Part shown: in pieces, positions 50,280 to 62,187 of the stretch
Layout: each line of letters opens with the position of its first letter
Position numbering within the stretch: the first letter of the stretch is position 1
NCBI RefSeq assembly: GCF_036373705.1
Contig: NC_089852.1
Coordinates: 29,252,707-29,316,706, forward strand
Source: Amia ocellicauda
Lineage: Eukaryota; Chordata; Actinopteri; Amiiformes; Amiidae
DNA length: 64,000 nt
Direction of reading: 5' to 3'
Made by a program: the position numbers and the translations under genes
Notes under the pieces: generated by a model
Databases searched by the model: none
What the model saw: the letters and a program-made list of their open reading frames with translations, nothing else
Told to the model about the DNA's origin: nothing

Positions 50280-50870
50280 GGGGGGACAGCCAAGAAGAGG
50301 TTTTGAAGATTGGGTTTGTAGGATGGGGTTCGGGTTAGGGTTAGGGTGAGTTGGTAGCTTAGAGCCTTGGTTTGGGGGTTAGGTTTAGGATTAGGGTCAT
50401 GGGGTCAGAGGCCTTGGTTTGGGTTGATGTAATGAGATGAGGATTTATGATGAGAATTATTGGGGGGGCTAGCTTTGGGATTAGGGTTTGTGGACAGGAG
50501 TTGAGAGTTGGAGCTGAAATTAAGGGATCTGTTAGATTTGAGGGGTGAGGTTGGGGTTTGGGTAAAAGGGGTCGGTAGGGCTTTGTGAGATAGGGTTTAG
50601 GGTTAAGATCTGGGTGAGTAGGTTGCTTGGGGCCTGGGTTTCTGCAGTATAAAATTGGGGATTGGGGATCAGGGTTTTGGGGCCTAAATTGGGGATTGGG
50701 GTTTGTGGACAGGAATTTAGGATTAGGGTTGAAATTAAGGGATCTGTTAGATTAGAAAGGTTAGGGTTAGGGTTAGGGTTTGGATTAAAGGGTTGGTTCA
50801 GGTTACTGAAATAGGGTTTAGGGTTAAGATTTGAGTGAATGGGTTGTTTAGGGCTTGGGTTTTAAGGTTA
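50280..50870. repeat. Telomere-like G-rich tandem repeat at the 3' side of the Penelope-like element
   Basis: The plus strand is full of GGGTT / TTAGGG words, including GGGTTAGGGTTAGGG runs near 50335-50350 and 50764-50785. Larger units repeat: TTAAGGGATCTGTTAGATT occurs at about 50520 and 50735, and AGGGTTTAGGGTTAAGAT at about 50592 and 50813, a period of about 215-221 bases. A further diverged copy lies near 50338-50372. The Penelope open frame runs into this repeat, so on the element's sense strand it is (CCCTAA)-like. Confidence 0.85.
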
Positions 50871-52620
50871 AGTTTAGGGCCGGTTCTGAATGTGTTAGGG
50901 ATGGGTGGTGGAAGTTGTTTTTTAAGAATCTTTAATTCAGGCCCTGCGGATAGACAGTTCAATTTGTGGATCCAGTGTCTCTCTCTTGTTTCACGTTGGG
51001 TAGTGCTCCAGCTGTAGTTGGTTTCTAGTCCCGTGACTGTAATCTGTTGTATAAAGTGTTGGATTATGTGTGTGTGTGTGTGTGTGTGTGTGTGGCCTTT
51101 TGTTTCCTGATATTGTAGATGTGTTGGGAGATTCATGTGGTAATAGTTTTTAGTTTCTCCTATGTACATTAGATTGCAGGTTTTACATTGGATAAGGTAT
51201 ATCATGTTTTGAGTTGTGTATGAGATGCCTGACTAAATATTTTATGTGTTTTTGTTTATTGCAGCTGGCGGAAGTAGGCGGGTTTGGACTTGGGTTTCCG
51301 ATTCATTTTATGGCATTTGCTGTGGATTCATAGGTCATGTAAACTTTTATTTTTACGGAATGCGGATATTATTTTGTGATTTGGGAGTTTCTGGTTTTCT
51401 TGTTATTTTAGAAAATTTAGTTTAATGGAATTGTTGACTTTGACTGTGTAATGTGAGTAGGTGGTGATCAGGGGTATGATGATTTTATTGTCTTAAGTTT
51501 TGTGTTGTTGGAATGTTCCTGAGAAAGGTTCTGTTGTAGCCTCTCCGGGTTAGTGCCTTAAATAGTGTAGTGGTAGCTTTTTCAAACTCTGTATGTTCTG
51601 TACAAATACGGTGGAATCGTAACAATTGTGATTTGATGAGACCTCTGAACATGTGCTTAAGGTGAAAACTGTGTTTGTGTAATAGTGCATGAGTGTCCGT
51701 TTCTTTGAAAAAAACTTTGGTGTCTAATGTGTTGTTGTTCAAGAACTGTGGGCCTTTATAAGTGGAAGTGTGTAAGAAATTGATGTGGGTCTCATGGATA
51801 GTGCTTGTTACTGTAATGTTGGCATGTTGGTGATTGAGTTTATGGATGAATGTGTTAAATTCTGTTGATGTATGGGTCCAGATATGTCATCAAGATATCT
51901 GTAATAAAGAGTAAGTAATAGAGTGCATTGTTTCATGATGGTTTGATCTTAATCTGCCATATAGATGTTAGCGTAGGCTGGTGCAAACCACTTGCCCATT
52001 GCTGAGCCTTTTATTTGGAGATAGTATTCTTTGTTAAATTTAAAGTCATTACGTTCTAAACTAGTTTGTAATAGTTGTAGAATTTGATCATCTGGCCTGT
52101 TGTTGTCCGGATATTGTTTAAACCAATTTGAAATTGTTTGTAATCCTGTTGTTGTGTCTATGTTGGTGTAAAGGTTTGTAACGTCTAAGGTAAAAAGTCA
52201 GGCATCTTATTTTATTAATGAAATCATTAGTGTCCTTGATATAGCTGGGGTGTTTTTGGGAAATGGGGTTGAGGAAATAGACTATGTATTCTGCAATTTG
52301 GTATGTTTCACTATTGCAACCTGCCTGATACTATGGGTCTACCTATTGGAATTTAATGTGTGATGGTCCATGTACGTGGGTTTTTATGGATTTATGGTAA
52401 TAGGTAAAATTGTCTGGGTCTGGGTGCATTGCTGCCCAGTAGATATTGTGTTTGTTTGTTGTTGATGTACTGTTCGTGTCTGAGTGTTAGTAAAATGACT
52501 TGTATGTAGGTTTGATTTTGTAGATAAATCGTTTCTTGTAGTTGTTGGTAATATTCCGTGTTATGTAACTGTCTATATGCTTCTATTAGATATTGTGTTT
52601 GATGGTTTTGGTAGAAGGTT
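50798..52620 (-). mobile_element. Penelope-like element (Neptune type): RT and GIY-YIG endonuclease, 5'-truncated
   Basis: In order on the minus strand: a finger block (GRPIVSGCNSETYQIAEYI) near 52270-52330; LDVTNLYTNID (motif A, Asp) near 52160-52190; GSAMGKWFAPAYANIYMAD (motif B) near 51955-52015; YRYLDD (motif C) near 51885-51905. From 51205 comes YLIQCKTCNLMYIGETKN, a GIY-YIG endonuclease start, interrupted by a (GT)n microsatellite and followed by RERHWIHKL. Element layout RT then GIY-YIG is diagnostic of EN+ Penelope-like retroelements. There are many stops and frameshifts upstream of the endonuclease; the N-terminal part is missing beyond about 52620. Confidence 0.93.
51067..51094. repeat. 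(GT)14 microsatellite inside the GIY-YIG region
   Basis: Pure GT run. On the minus strand it inserts Thr-His repeats into the endonuclease frame without breaking it. Confidence 0.97.
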
Positions 52621-53298
52621 CAGAAAGCACTGCAAAATATCAAACAAATGCCCACTATAAAATTTGTCTTTTTGTGTTATTCTGTATTTTATATTTATCT
52701 ATATTATGTAATGATTAGTTGTTTTATAATAAAGCTGAATGTATACTCAAATGTAAATATTTCAATCAAACGATTAGAAATTACAGAAATGCATTTAGTT
52801 TTACAGAATACTTCTGTCTGTGGCTATATACATAGTTACATACATACATAAACACTTGCATCATACATAAACTCATGATGCTGCATTCCTGTCTTTCCCA
52901 AGAAAGCCCTGGTTTGAATAACAACAACAGAGGTCTGTTCATGGGTATCCTGGGAACCTTTGATTTGAATAAGCATAGCTCCCTGTCCCCAAATCCACAA
53001 CTACCTATTGTGATTCCCTCCCAGTTTACTCTCACAGACAGACAAATAGAAAGACAGACAGACAGGTGTATGCAAGGCTATCTACATTAGCCAATCACTG
53101 TTAGGGAGGTCAGCCCAAAACCCCCATGCCATTTTCTCTCACCCTCACTCTCTCTCTCTCATTCTCATTCTCACAGGTTCTTCATTTTCCATCCACCCTC
53201 TCTTTCTGAATTTTAAGATCATGTCTTCCCACATCTTCTTTCTGCAAATCTTTTATATTTGTTTTTCTTCTCTACCTCCCCCCACCTCTCTCTCTCTG
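52621..53298. other. 3' flank of ppp1r1b
   Basis: Probably holds the ppp1r1b 3'UTR. It has a (GACA)n-like patch at 53034-53066 and C/T-rich DNA at 53140-53290. No canonical minus-strand AATAAA was seen. Confidence 0.4.
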
Positions 53299-56200
53299 TC
53301 ACTCCCCTCTTGCTCTCTCTTCACTCTCCTCTTCCTCTCTCTCAGTGCTGGGCTGTGTCAGATCTTGCTGGGTAGTCAGGGAGCGCTCTTCATGTGTCAT
53401 AATCCCTGACCCTGGCTGGAAGAGCTCCTGCTGGTCAACAAGAGTGCTGCTCTCAGAGACTGTTGTTGATTCTGTGGAGACAGGAAGTGATGTCAGAGTC
53501 ACACTAACACCGCCAGTTAAGCACACACATCCCATTGTGGAATGAACAGGGAAACTGAAAGAAGGCAAATCTGTCAAATCGACAATTCAGTGATTACTCT
53601 TCATCTTTTTGTAGTTGCATGTATTGTTTTATTGGTTGAGGTAACAGATTTGGCTTCTTAAAGGGGAATATGGTTTCACAGCACATGTAGTCCTGCAGTG
53701 CATAACAGTAAACAGGACAAATCTCATCCCAGTATGAATTGCCAGTGTTAAATACAGCAGACAGGCTAGTTCCCTCTGTGACATATACAGTATAGTCATA
53801 AAAAAGAACAATAATACTGAAAGATGCATGTGTTCTCAAGACTTAGGCCATTAATCATAAGACATTGCACCCCAAAATGTCTGTTTATTTGTTATATATT
53901 CCATTTATATGGCATTTTGTATTCCAAAAGTGACTTCCAAGTAGTAGAGTACTCACTTAATTTGCTACTGCAGCACATGCTGACGAAACAGCGCCCCTGT
54001 CATTGTAGTAGACAATGATTCAAACTGAAATTTCTGCCTTAGAAGAGTGCTGCAACTGGGCCATCAATACCATTGTCAGAAGCCACCTGGCTTCCAAGTT
54101 CCTACCAGGCCAAGCCTGGGTTTAAACAGATCAGGTTTGTTGTATAGGAGTTGTATAGCTTCCAGTTTCAATTTATAACAAGTCATCCACCCTTTGCCGG
54201 ATCAAAGGACCTCTGTGCCAAAACATTGGTGATTCTACTGTAAGTATTAATAACCAGAAATTTTAAACTAATGTACACAGACTATGCCATGGTTCAGATG
54301 AAGGCTGCCTACATCTACATGCCTGTATGGTTCATCAGACATTCTCATGAATGCAAGCTGAACGGTCGATTTCCTTCATATAGTACAATGTGAGGAGCTA
54401 TGCCCAGCTTTTGCCTGACAGACCTTAACATTATACATCATCATCTGCTGTCATAGGTGATTTTTTAAACTTGTTTGGTAAAAGTTAATATGGAATCACT
54501 TGCCAGATATCAGGCATTTATGCAGAGAGCATCATTCCCAACTGCTAGACAGTCACCTCTCAAGACTGCAATGCTCCTGACAGCAACCTTGACACCCCCC
54601 ACCTCAACCCTGCACATTTGTAAACTTGAATCTTGAATGTGACTCTGCTAGATTTATATTAAACAAAAAAAACAAAAAAAGTCAGGTTTGCCAAGAAAAC
54701 CTGCCAAGTAAGATACTCACTAATTGTTCTTGTAAATCATGAGATCCTGTTGTGTTTCTTTGCTTTATTACATGTTGGAGATCCAGTTTTAAAGAATGAA
54801 ACAAAAAGAAATGAAGAAAACAAATGCTACAGAATCTTAATAGTGACATTGATATAAAGTAAATAAAGTTGATATTTCAGTTGGAAAGATAGACAGTTCT
54901 AGACATACCATATCATGATATATAATGCCTTTCTGTGAGGTGGGAGTGGGGGGTGGATTCCAACTTTGTGCTCACTAAGTGGTTAGAAATATAAAACTCC
55001 AGATCAAAGCAGTAAGGAGTGTGTGGCATCAGTGTATGGTGTATATTTCTCCCACTCAGGGAGTGTTTTATAAAGACAGTGTGTTTGAGAGCTTCTCCTA
55101 GTCAGGGACCCCTGTCCTAGCTGGGCTGTGCGTCTCTGGACAGCAAGGTTCCCGGGCCGCCCCTCTCACCCGCCAGGCTGTCTGTGGGGACAAAGGGGCT
55201 TTCATCCCGTTGCTCCACCTCTGGGGGGCCATCCTCACTCTCCGCCCCCTCTGGGGGGTCCTCCAGGGGGGGGTATGCACCCAGAGATTGCATGTGGATT
55301 TGAGCCATCCGCTGTACAGCTGCACGCACACACAAACAGACAGACAAGGCAGACATAGGGACAAAGGGTCAGAGGGACAGAGGGAGATGTTTACCAGGCT
55401 TTCACACCATGACCTGAGTGTGCTTCACATGTGCTTTAGCGGAACGAGGGAGGAAACACCTTTGTGCTGAGCAGTGAGGTATCCCTGACACAGCACACTC
55501 ACAGAAGTGACTGTCAGATGAGTTTAATCATGCAAGCAGACAGAGACACAGACCACACTGGTATTCAGCCCATGTTTGCAGCACAGCTGGTGACATACTG
55601 TCAATAGCTTGATACTAATGCACCCAGCAAACCTGGGACAAACAGTTGTTTTGATGTTTAATTTGTACATAAGAGTTTAAATATTGAAATAAATGTATAA
55701 TTAATAATTTACAGTATTATTGTTTTCTAGTTTTAAATAGAACTTGATAATGTTAAAATACCAATAAATAGATTGAACAAATACAATAAAACTGCTCTCT
55801 TAAGAGCAGTAAGTATTATTAGAAACTTATGAAAGGCTAATGACAAGAAACCATCAACAAAAACTGAAATGAAAAAACACATGGTGTTTTTAGTTTGGGG
55901 TTATGAAATAATCATGAAACCCAAAAATGAAGAAAATAATAGTGAGCTCAAGACATTTCAATATGGTATACATTCCACAGAGCACAAGCACAAACACTTC
56001 AAAATGGAGTTGAATACAAGCACTGCAATGATTCAGAAACACAGAGGTCAGAACAAAAGGCAGACTGTTATCTACTGTCAAGAAATGGTGGGCTTCAAAA
56101 TAATTGATCAATCAACCAACATAAGGATAAACAGACACACAAACAGGCAGACAGACATTACTGATCTCTTTGTCTGTCTTTCTAGTGAATTTTGTATGAA

Positions 56201-59175
56201 GACAGTTTGCGATACAGACAAGCATTCTGTTTCTCTCGCTCTGAACTGATTTATGTTTTATGGGTATACTGTTGCAAAAGCATTGCCCAAGGCATTGTGT
56301 GCAAAGGTTTTATAGTCCTTCAGTTTATAGTAGATTATAAAATAAGATAGACATTTGTTTAGTGTTTCTGTTCAATACATACTGTTGTACGCAAAATAGT
56401 ACTAAACCTGTAAGTACTGACAAAACAAAACAAAACAAAGGTTATATAGTAACTTGTGTATTTTTTATCGTATTGTAATATATGCATATTAGACAAATTA
56501 AGTCTTACTTAAGTTGATATAGATGCTATTTATATGGCTAAAATTAACAGTGTACAAAACTTCTAATGCAGGGGTCTCTAATCCTGGTCCTTTAAAGTCC
56601 CAGGATCCAGCAGGTTTGGTAGGTAACCCTTAAACTACTATAAATTACAAAAACTTGGAAACAGTTAATTCTGATCAATTAAACAGGGTTGTGTTATGGT
56701 CAATCCAATGATGCTGTTGTACCCTTGAGCAGGTACTTCACTTAGATTGCTCCAGTAAAATACCCAGCTGTATAAATGGGTACAAATGTAAGTCGCCCTG
56801 GATAAGAGCATCTGCTAAATGACAAATACTGTAATGTAATGTAATGTAACAAGGGCCTTGTTTAATTGATCAATAACTAACATGTGATCCATAATTATAG
56901 ACATTTGTCATTTATCGCCACATAAAAAAAAACCTAGATCGGAGATCTCCGTAGGAACAGGACTAGAGAACTACTGGTGTTCTCCTGTCCATGGCTGCCA
57001 AGCCCTGGTCGTGAAAAAACACAATGTCTTCTTGTTACCTTTCAATTTAAAAATAACTCCCAAAGGGAGCTATGGGACATTGCCTATGCAATGGGAAGTG
57101 GTGAAAACGCTGTCACTCATATTGTTAAATCAGATTTTAATCGGTCTCTATCCATGGTCAAAATTGATCTAGCAGTCATTCAGCTTGTCGTGTCCACATA
57201 GATGGGAGACACCAATATCTCCTTTCCTTCATTCAGTAGAGTCTCTATACCCTGTTAGGCTCCCTGGTCCTGAACTGTTTGGCTGCCAGTTGAACTCGGG
57301 CCTTTGGCGGCCACTGGTCCTGGTGATGTCTCCAGTCAATATTGTGGTTTCCAGTTGAGCTTGGGCTCCAGGCAGTGTGTCTTACTTCAGTTTAGTTGTG
57401 GCCCTCTTCAGTGGTCCTGGCAATTTAACTACTGATCTTTAGACCCAAGATGACTCCTGCTCCTGGTCATGTGTCTTTTTATTCAGTTGAGTCTCACAGT
57501 TCCCCTTGGGTTCCCAGTTCCTGATGACATTGACCCCCAGTTGGGCATCAAGTGGTCCCTGCTCCTGGGGAGGATGCCATAGCAGGGCCTCCAACAGAAT
57601 AAGCTCAGAAGACACCTGCACCTAAGGGGCCAGCACAGGTAAGCATCAGCAGGATCAGCGCAGACAACATGTTGTGTGGGCATGAGGCCCGCGAATTCAG
57701 ACATCTGGCTGGTTAAGGCCGAAACGTCTGACCCATGGGACTCTTCATAGCATCTATTCCGAAATTGAGCAGAGCGAGAGCAAGAGCATGAGTAAGATCA
57801 TGAGTGAGAGCAGAATCTCTTGCTCGTTCGTGGAGTGCGTCTGCGATGGGGAGCCCCTGTTGACGGTGGAGTAGAGCTGGCCAGAGAGGTTGAGAAGTGC
57901 GAGCGAACTTGCACTGCCAGCACCCAGAGAAGCACAAGGGCACACTGTAGCACAGCAGACCACGCTTAAGGCCTGGTACTATGAAGTGAGATGCAGAAAC
58001 CTGCAGGGAGACTGGCCGCGCCCTATCTGTTCCCACTCAGAGATAGAGCAGTCCTGATCGCATCTGCAGCAGCGGACTAGATTACTGGCAGGAAGTCTAG
58101 TGTGGTGTATTAAGGTCTGCGACTGTGTCTCAAATATACAAGCAAAGAAGAAACAACCTGTGGATGGAAATATCAGGTGTTCCTACTCAGTGGCTGGTGT
58201 CTTCACAGAAAGAATAGCACAGGACCCTGTACTCACCACCACTGAATCCCCAGTCTACAGGGGCCGGTTGCACAAAAGGTCTTAAATGCTTTTAAGACAA
58301 TTTTTTAGGTCTTAAATTCAAGCCCAAAATAAAAAGGCCTGTTTCACAAAACAAAATAAAATCAGTTTGGTCTGAAATTTAAGTCATTTGTTAAGCCTAC
58401 CCTACAGGAGGCTTAAATGGCGAAAAGGTATCTCTTGCTATATAAAATGATAAACTGGTAATTCTGAATTATTAAATTAAAGGATATTTCATCAAGAGAG
58501 GATATTTAAGAACAGGCAAAAGCCTTTTTGTATAAATAATTCAGAAATAACACAGGAGAATGCACAATCTCTAAAAAAAATGTTTCAATACTTAATTACA
58601 AAGTAATGGAAGTTTGACTAATAATAGTTGCAACTATGTTGGTTTCATGTCAGTGCGTGCAACGGTCTTATCTCAAGGTCTTACGTAAGTCCACTTACAC
58701 TAAGGCTATGACTTATTAAAGTAAGACCTTTTTAGTGCAAACGGCCCCAGAGCCCTGGAGATGGTCAGACAAAGTGGTACGAAGGAAAATAATCTAAGGG
58801 AAAATCCATACCCTGAAAGGGAATGGACCAGGGAGGTTTCTTGGATGAATGGAATATCTGACAATTTTTCTTCCAAAGAAAAAAGGGGCACCTTTGCAAA
58901 AGGAAATATGGCTTCTCCAGCACACAGATGCCTGTCAGCAGTTTTGATACAAGGCTTCAGTGCTACCTTTACAGTTGAAAGGTAAGATACCTTGGGAACT
59001 ATTTGGAATTGAAAGATACATTTTATTAACTTAATTGTTAAAATTTGTGGGCTTTGTTTGTAAAAATGACCATGTGTTCAAGGTATCCAGTCTTAAATTA
59101 TTTAAAGAGACCTATAAAACCTGCAGGAGTATGGCCTCTGAAAACAGGGTTGGCCACCACTGCTTCCAAAGAAAG

Positions 59176-59258
<83 letters not shown>

Positions 59259-60062
59259 GTGTGTGTGACACTCATGGTGGTATGTCCAGAGCATTAAACT
59301 GTATCTGCAATCCTCAGTGTGTGTCACTGGGCAGTGATGGGGCTGGGATTCACAGAAATTGCCAGATTTCCCAACACAGACCCATAATGTCAGCACACCT
59401 CAGACAGATCAGGTTTCTTTAGTTGCCAATGCAGCAGGAATAAATATATCACGCTCAGCAGCAGCAGTGTAAAAACAAGTTTAAAACACATTTCATTTCT
59501 TAATTATCATCAATTTACAGGAACATTATCATTCATATTAAATGCTCCTGTTTTTTTGTTTGTTGCAAAATTAAGCACTGCCTAAATAGAAGTTTATTTT
59601 CCACATGTAATGTCCTTTCATAGTGTTCAGTTTTCTTTGTGTGTATTTTTGTTATACATATCTTCATAAACTTGTACTGTTCTCACCATTTCCAACGTTT
59701 GCTGTTGGTAGTTGGATGGCATGGCAGAAGGGGACCCAGCTGTGGGAGTTTAAAGGTCAGAAGTGAAAGAAGCAGGTTTCAGGGATGGATAATTGTAATG
59801 GATAGGTGATCTACAGTATAGGATGGTTTACTCAGTCAGTGTTCTACATGTTGCTGGAAGTGTGCAAGAGGCTGTGTGCACAATGCTGTGTTTCTCTTTT
59901 TCTTTCCTGTTTGCTTTTCCTCTCTCTTTCTCTTTCTCCTTCCTCCTCTTACTCTCTCCTTTTTCCTCCCTGTTCCCATCTCAGTATATTATTCTCTTTC
60001 TTCTCTTTCATTCTCTCCCTCTCCATTTTCTCTTCTATCTCACGCTCACTCCATTTCTCCCC

Positions 60063-60108
<46 letters not shown>

Positions 60109-62134
60109 AGTGCTGACTCACTCACTTGTAATCAAGTTTCTGTTCCTCAGACTCTCACTGTCTCCTCGGGTCACCTTGCCCTCTCACCACTACAGCACTG
60201 CGGCACTGGGTGTATTAGAGCTCCAGGCAAAACTGAACAGAGGGACTGTTGTGTTGGGGTATTAACATTACTGCACTGTGTTATTGAAGTACCAGGGTAT
60301 CCCCACATTGGGCTATTGCAGCTCTGGAACATTACTGCACTGTTATAGTCAATAAATAAAATAATTATTTCCACTACTGTTTTATTACTGTGCTGGAGTA
60401 TTTCAGTGCTGCATGGAATTATCACAGTGTTTGGACATTACTTTTCTGGGGTATTACAATTCTGAGATATTAGTTTTACAGTATTATTATGCTGGGGTAT
60501 TACAGCTCTAGAGTATTACTGCACTGGGATAGACATGCCCCCATGATTTTGTTGACATGTGGCATCAAATTACTCTGAACCAAATTGTTGTATAATGGTA
60601 AGCAGCCATTGGATATATCTATTTTTGTACATGAGAGAGTATATGTTTAATTCTAGTTATAATCAAGCTCTATGCTGATTATAAAACACAGATCCCTATA
60701 CACAGACACAGACACATACACAGCCCTTCCCTCAAGGTCACAGGGCCGGTCGGTCAGACCATTCCCACTGCGGTAACATGCTTTGTGCACTGAGGGTCTG
60801 ACCCCCACAAGGTCATATCCCTCTCCCTGTACCCTGCAGGGCTGGGCCGAGCACATGACCATGCCTGGCTCTATGTGCAACGGGGCAAGCACCCTGGCAC
60901 AGCCCTGCGCATGTGTGTGTGTGTAGGTGCGTGTGTGTGTGTATAAGCCCCAGCTGTGCACAGTGTGCAGCCGGCTGGTGCCGTAATCCAGGGCTGATCT
61001 AGGCCAGCCCAGAACAGTCTGACAGTCACTGCACAGCTGTCATTCGACCCTAATCCCAGTACACACAGCACACATGCTGCCCTGCCAGAGACAGTACACA
61101 GCACAGGAAGAAGAGAGAGACAGAGAGAGACAGAGAGAGAGTGACTGAAAGAGAGAAAGGGAAAAATATGTGCTTAGTCCTCATCAGTGAAGAATTCATG
61201 GTAACAGCATGGTACAGCACAGTCATATTAAGGTACATTATGGTGACATTAAGACACAGCACTGGGAGAGTTTGACATGACTAGGGTGCCAGATTGATCC
61301 ATAATCCCCTGGAGATGTTGAGGGTTTTACAATTTCCCTTAAATTGATGGAAATGAATTACATTTCCCAAGACGAATACTGATGTCTAATTGGAGTGCGT
61401 GATAAAGAGGTGCAACTTCAGTGTTTCTGATGTGATCTGAAGACAAATAGCACGTTTTTATTAATTACAAGAAAATAAATGGTGACACATGAATTATACC
61501 CAAAAATATAAAATAGATAAAGTAATTAATATGCATTTTTGTTTGTTTGTTTTTGGTTTCTTGCAGTTATCAGAAGAAGAAAAATTACTTTCAATTTCTG
61601 TTCTGATCACGTCAGAAACTGATCCTTCCATCAATACTTTCATTCATGCATTACAGTTAAACATGAGTTCTCATCTTGACTAATTATTTAATAACGTGCA
61701 TTCATTTCTTTCAATAAACAGAAGCATAGTGACAGTATGGCACAGCACAGTGAATGTAGGTTTCTCTGCCTTAGGGAATCAGGTCCAACAGAAGCAGAGT
61801 GTGGTGCAGGGGAGTGAAATGATGAAAGCAGATGATGAAACACAGCGGACAACAGGTGAATCGTAAAGCTCAGTGACAGCAGGGTGAGCACAGTGCAGAA
61901 AAGCTGGGTAAAGCATGGTTTTCCTTCCATATGAGAGGGACAGTGTACAAACACAGAGCCTCACCCTCCATCAGTCAGCCCCTGCACTACACAAACACAA
62001 ACACGCATACCCATACCGATACACATACACATGCCAGCCCCCTGCCGTGACATACCTCTCAGTGAGGGGGGGTGATACACACAGGGGTTGGACCGCTTGG
62101 GTTTGAGGATTCCATTCTCACCTACAACCCACTG

Positions 62135-62187
<53 letters not shown>

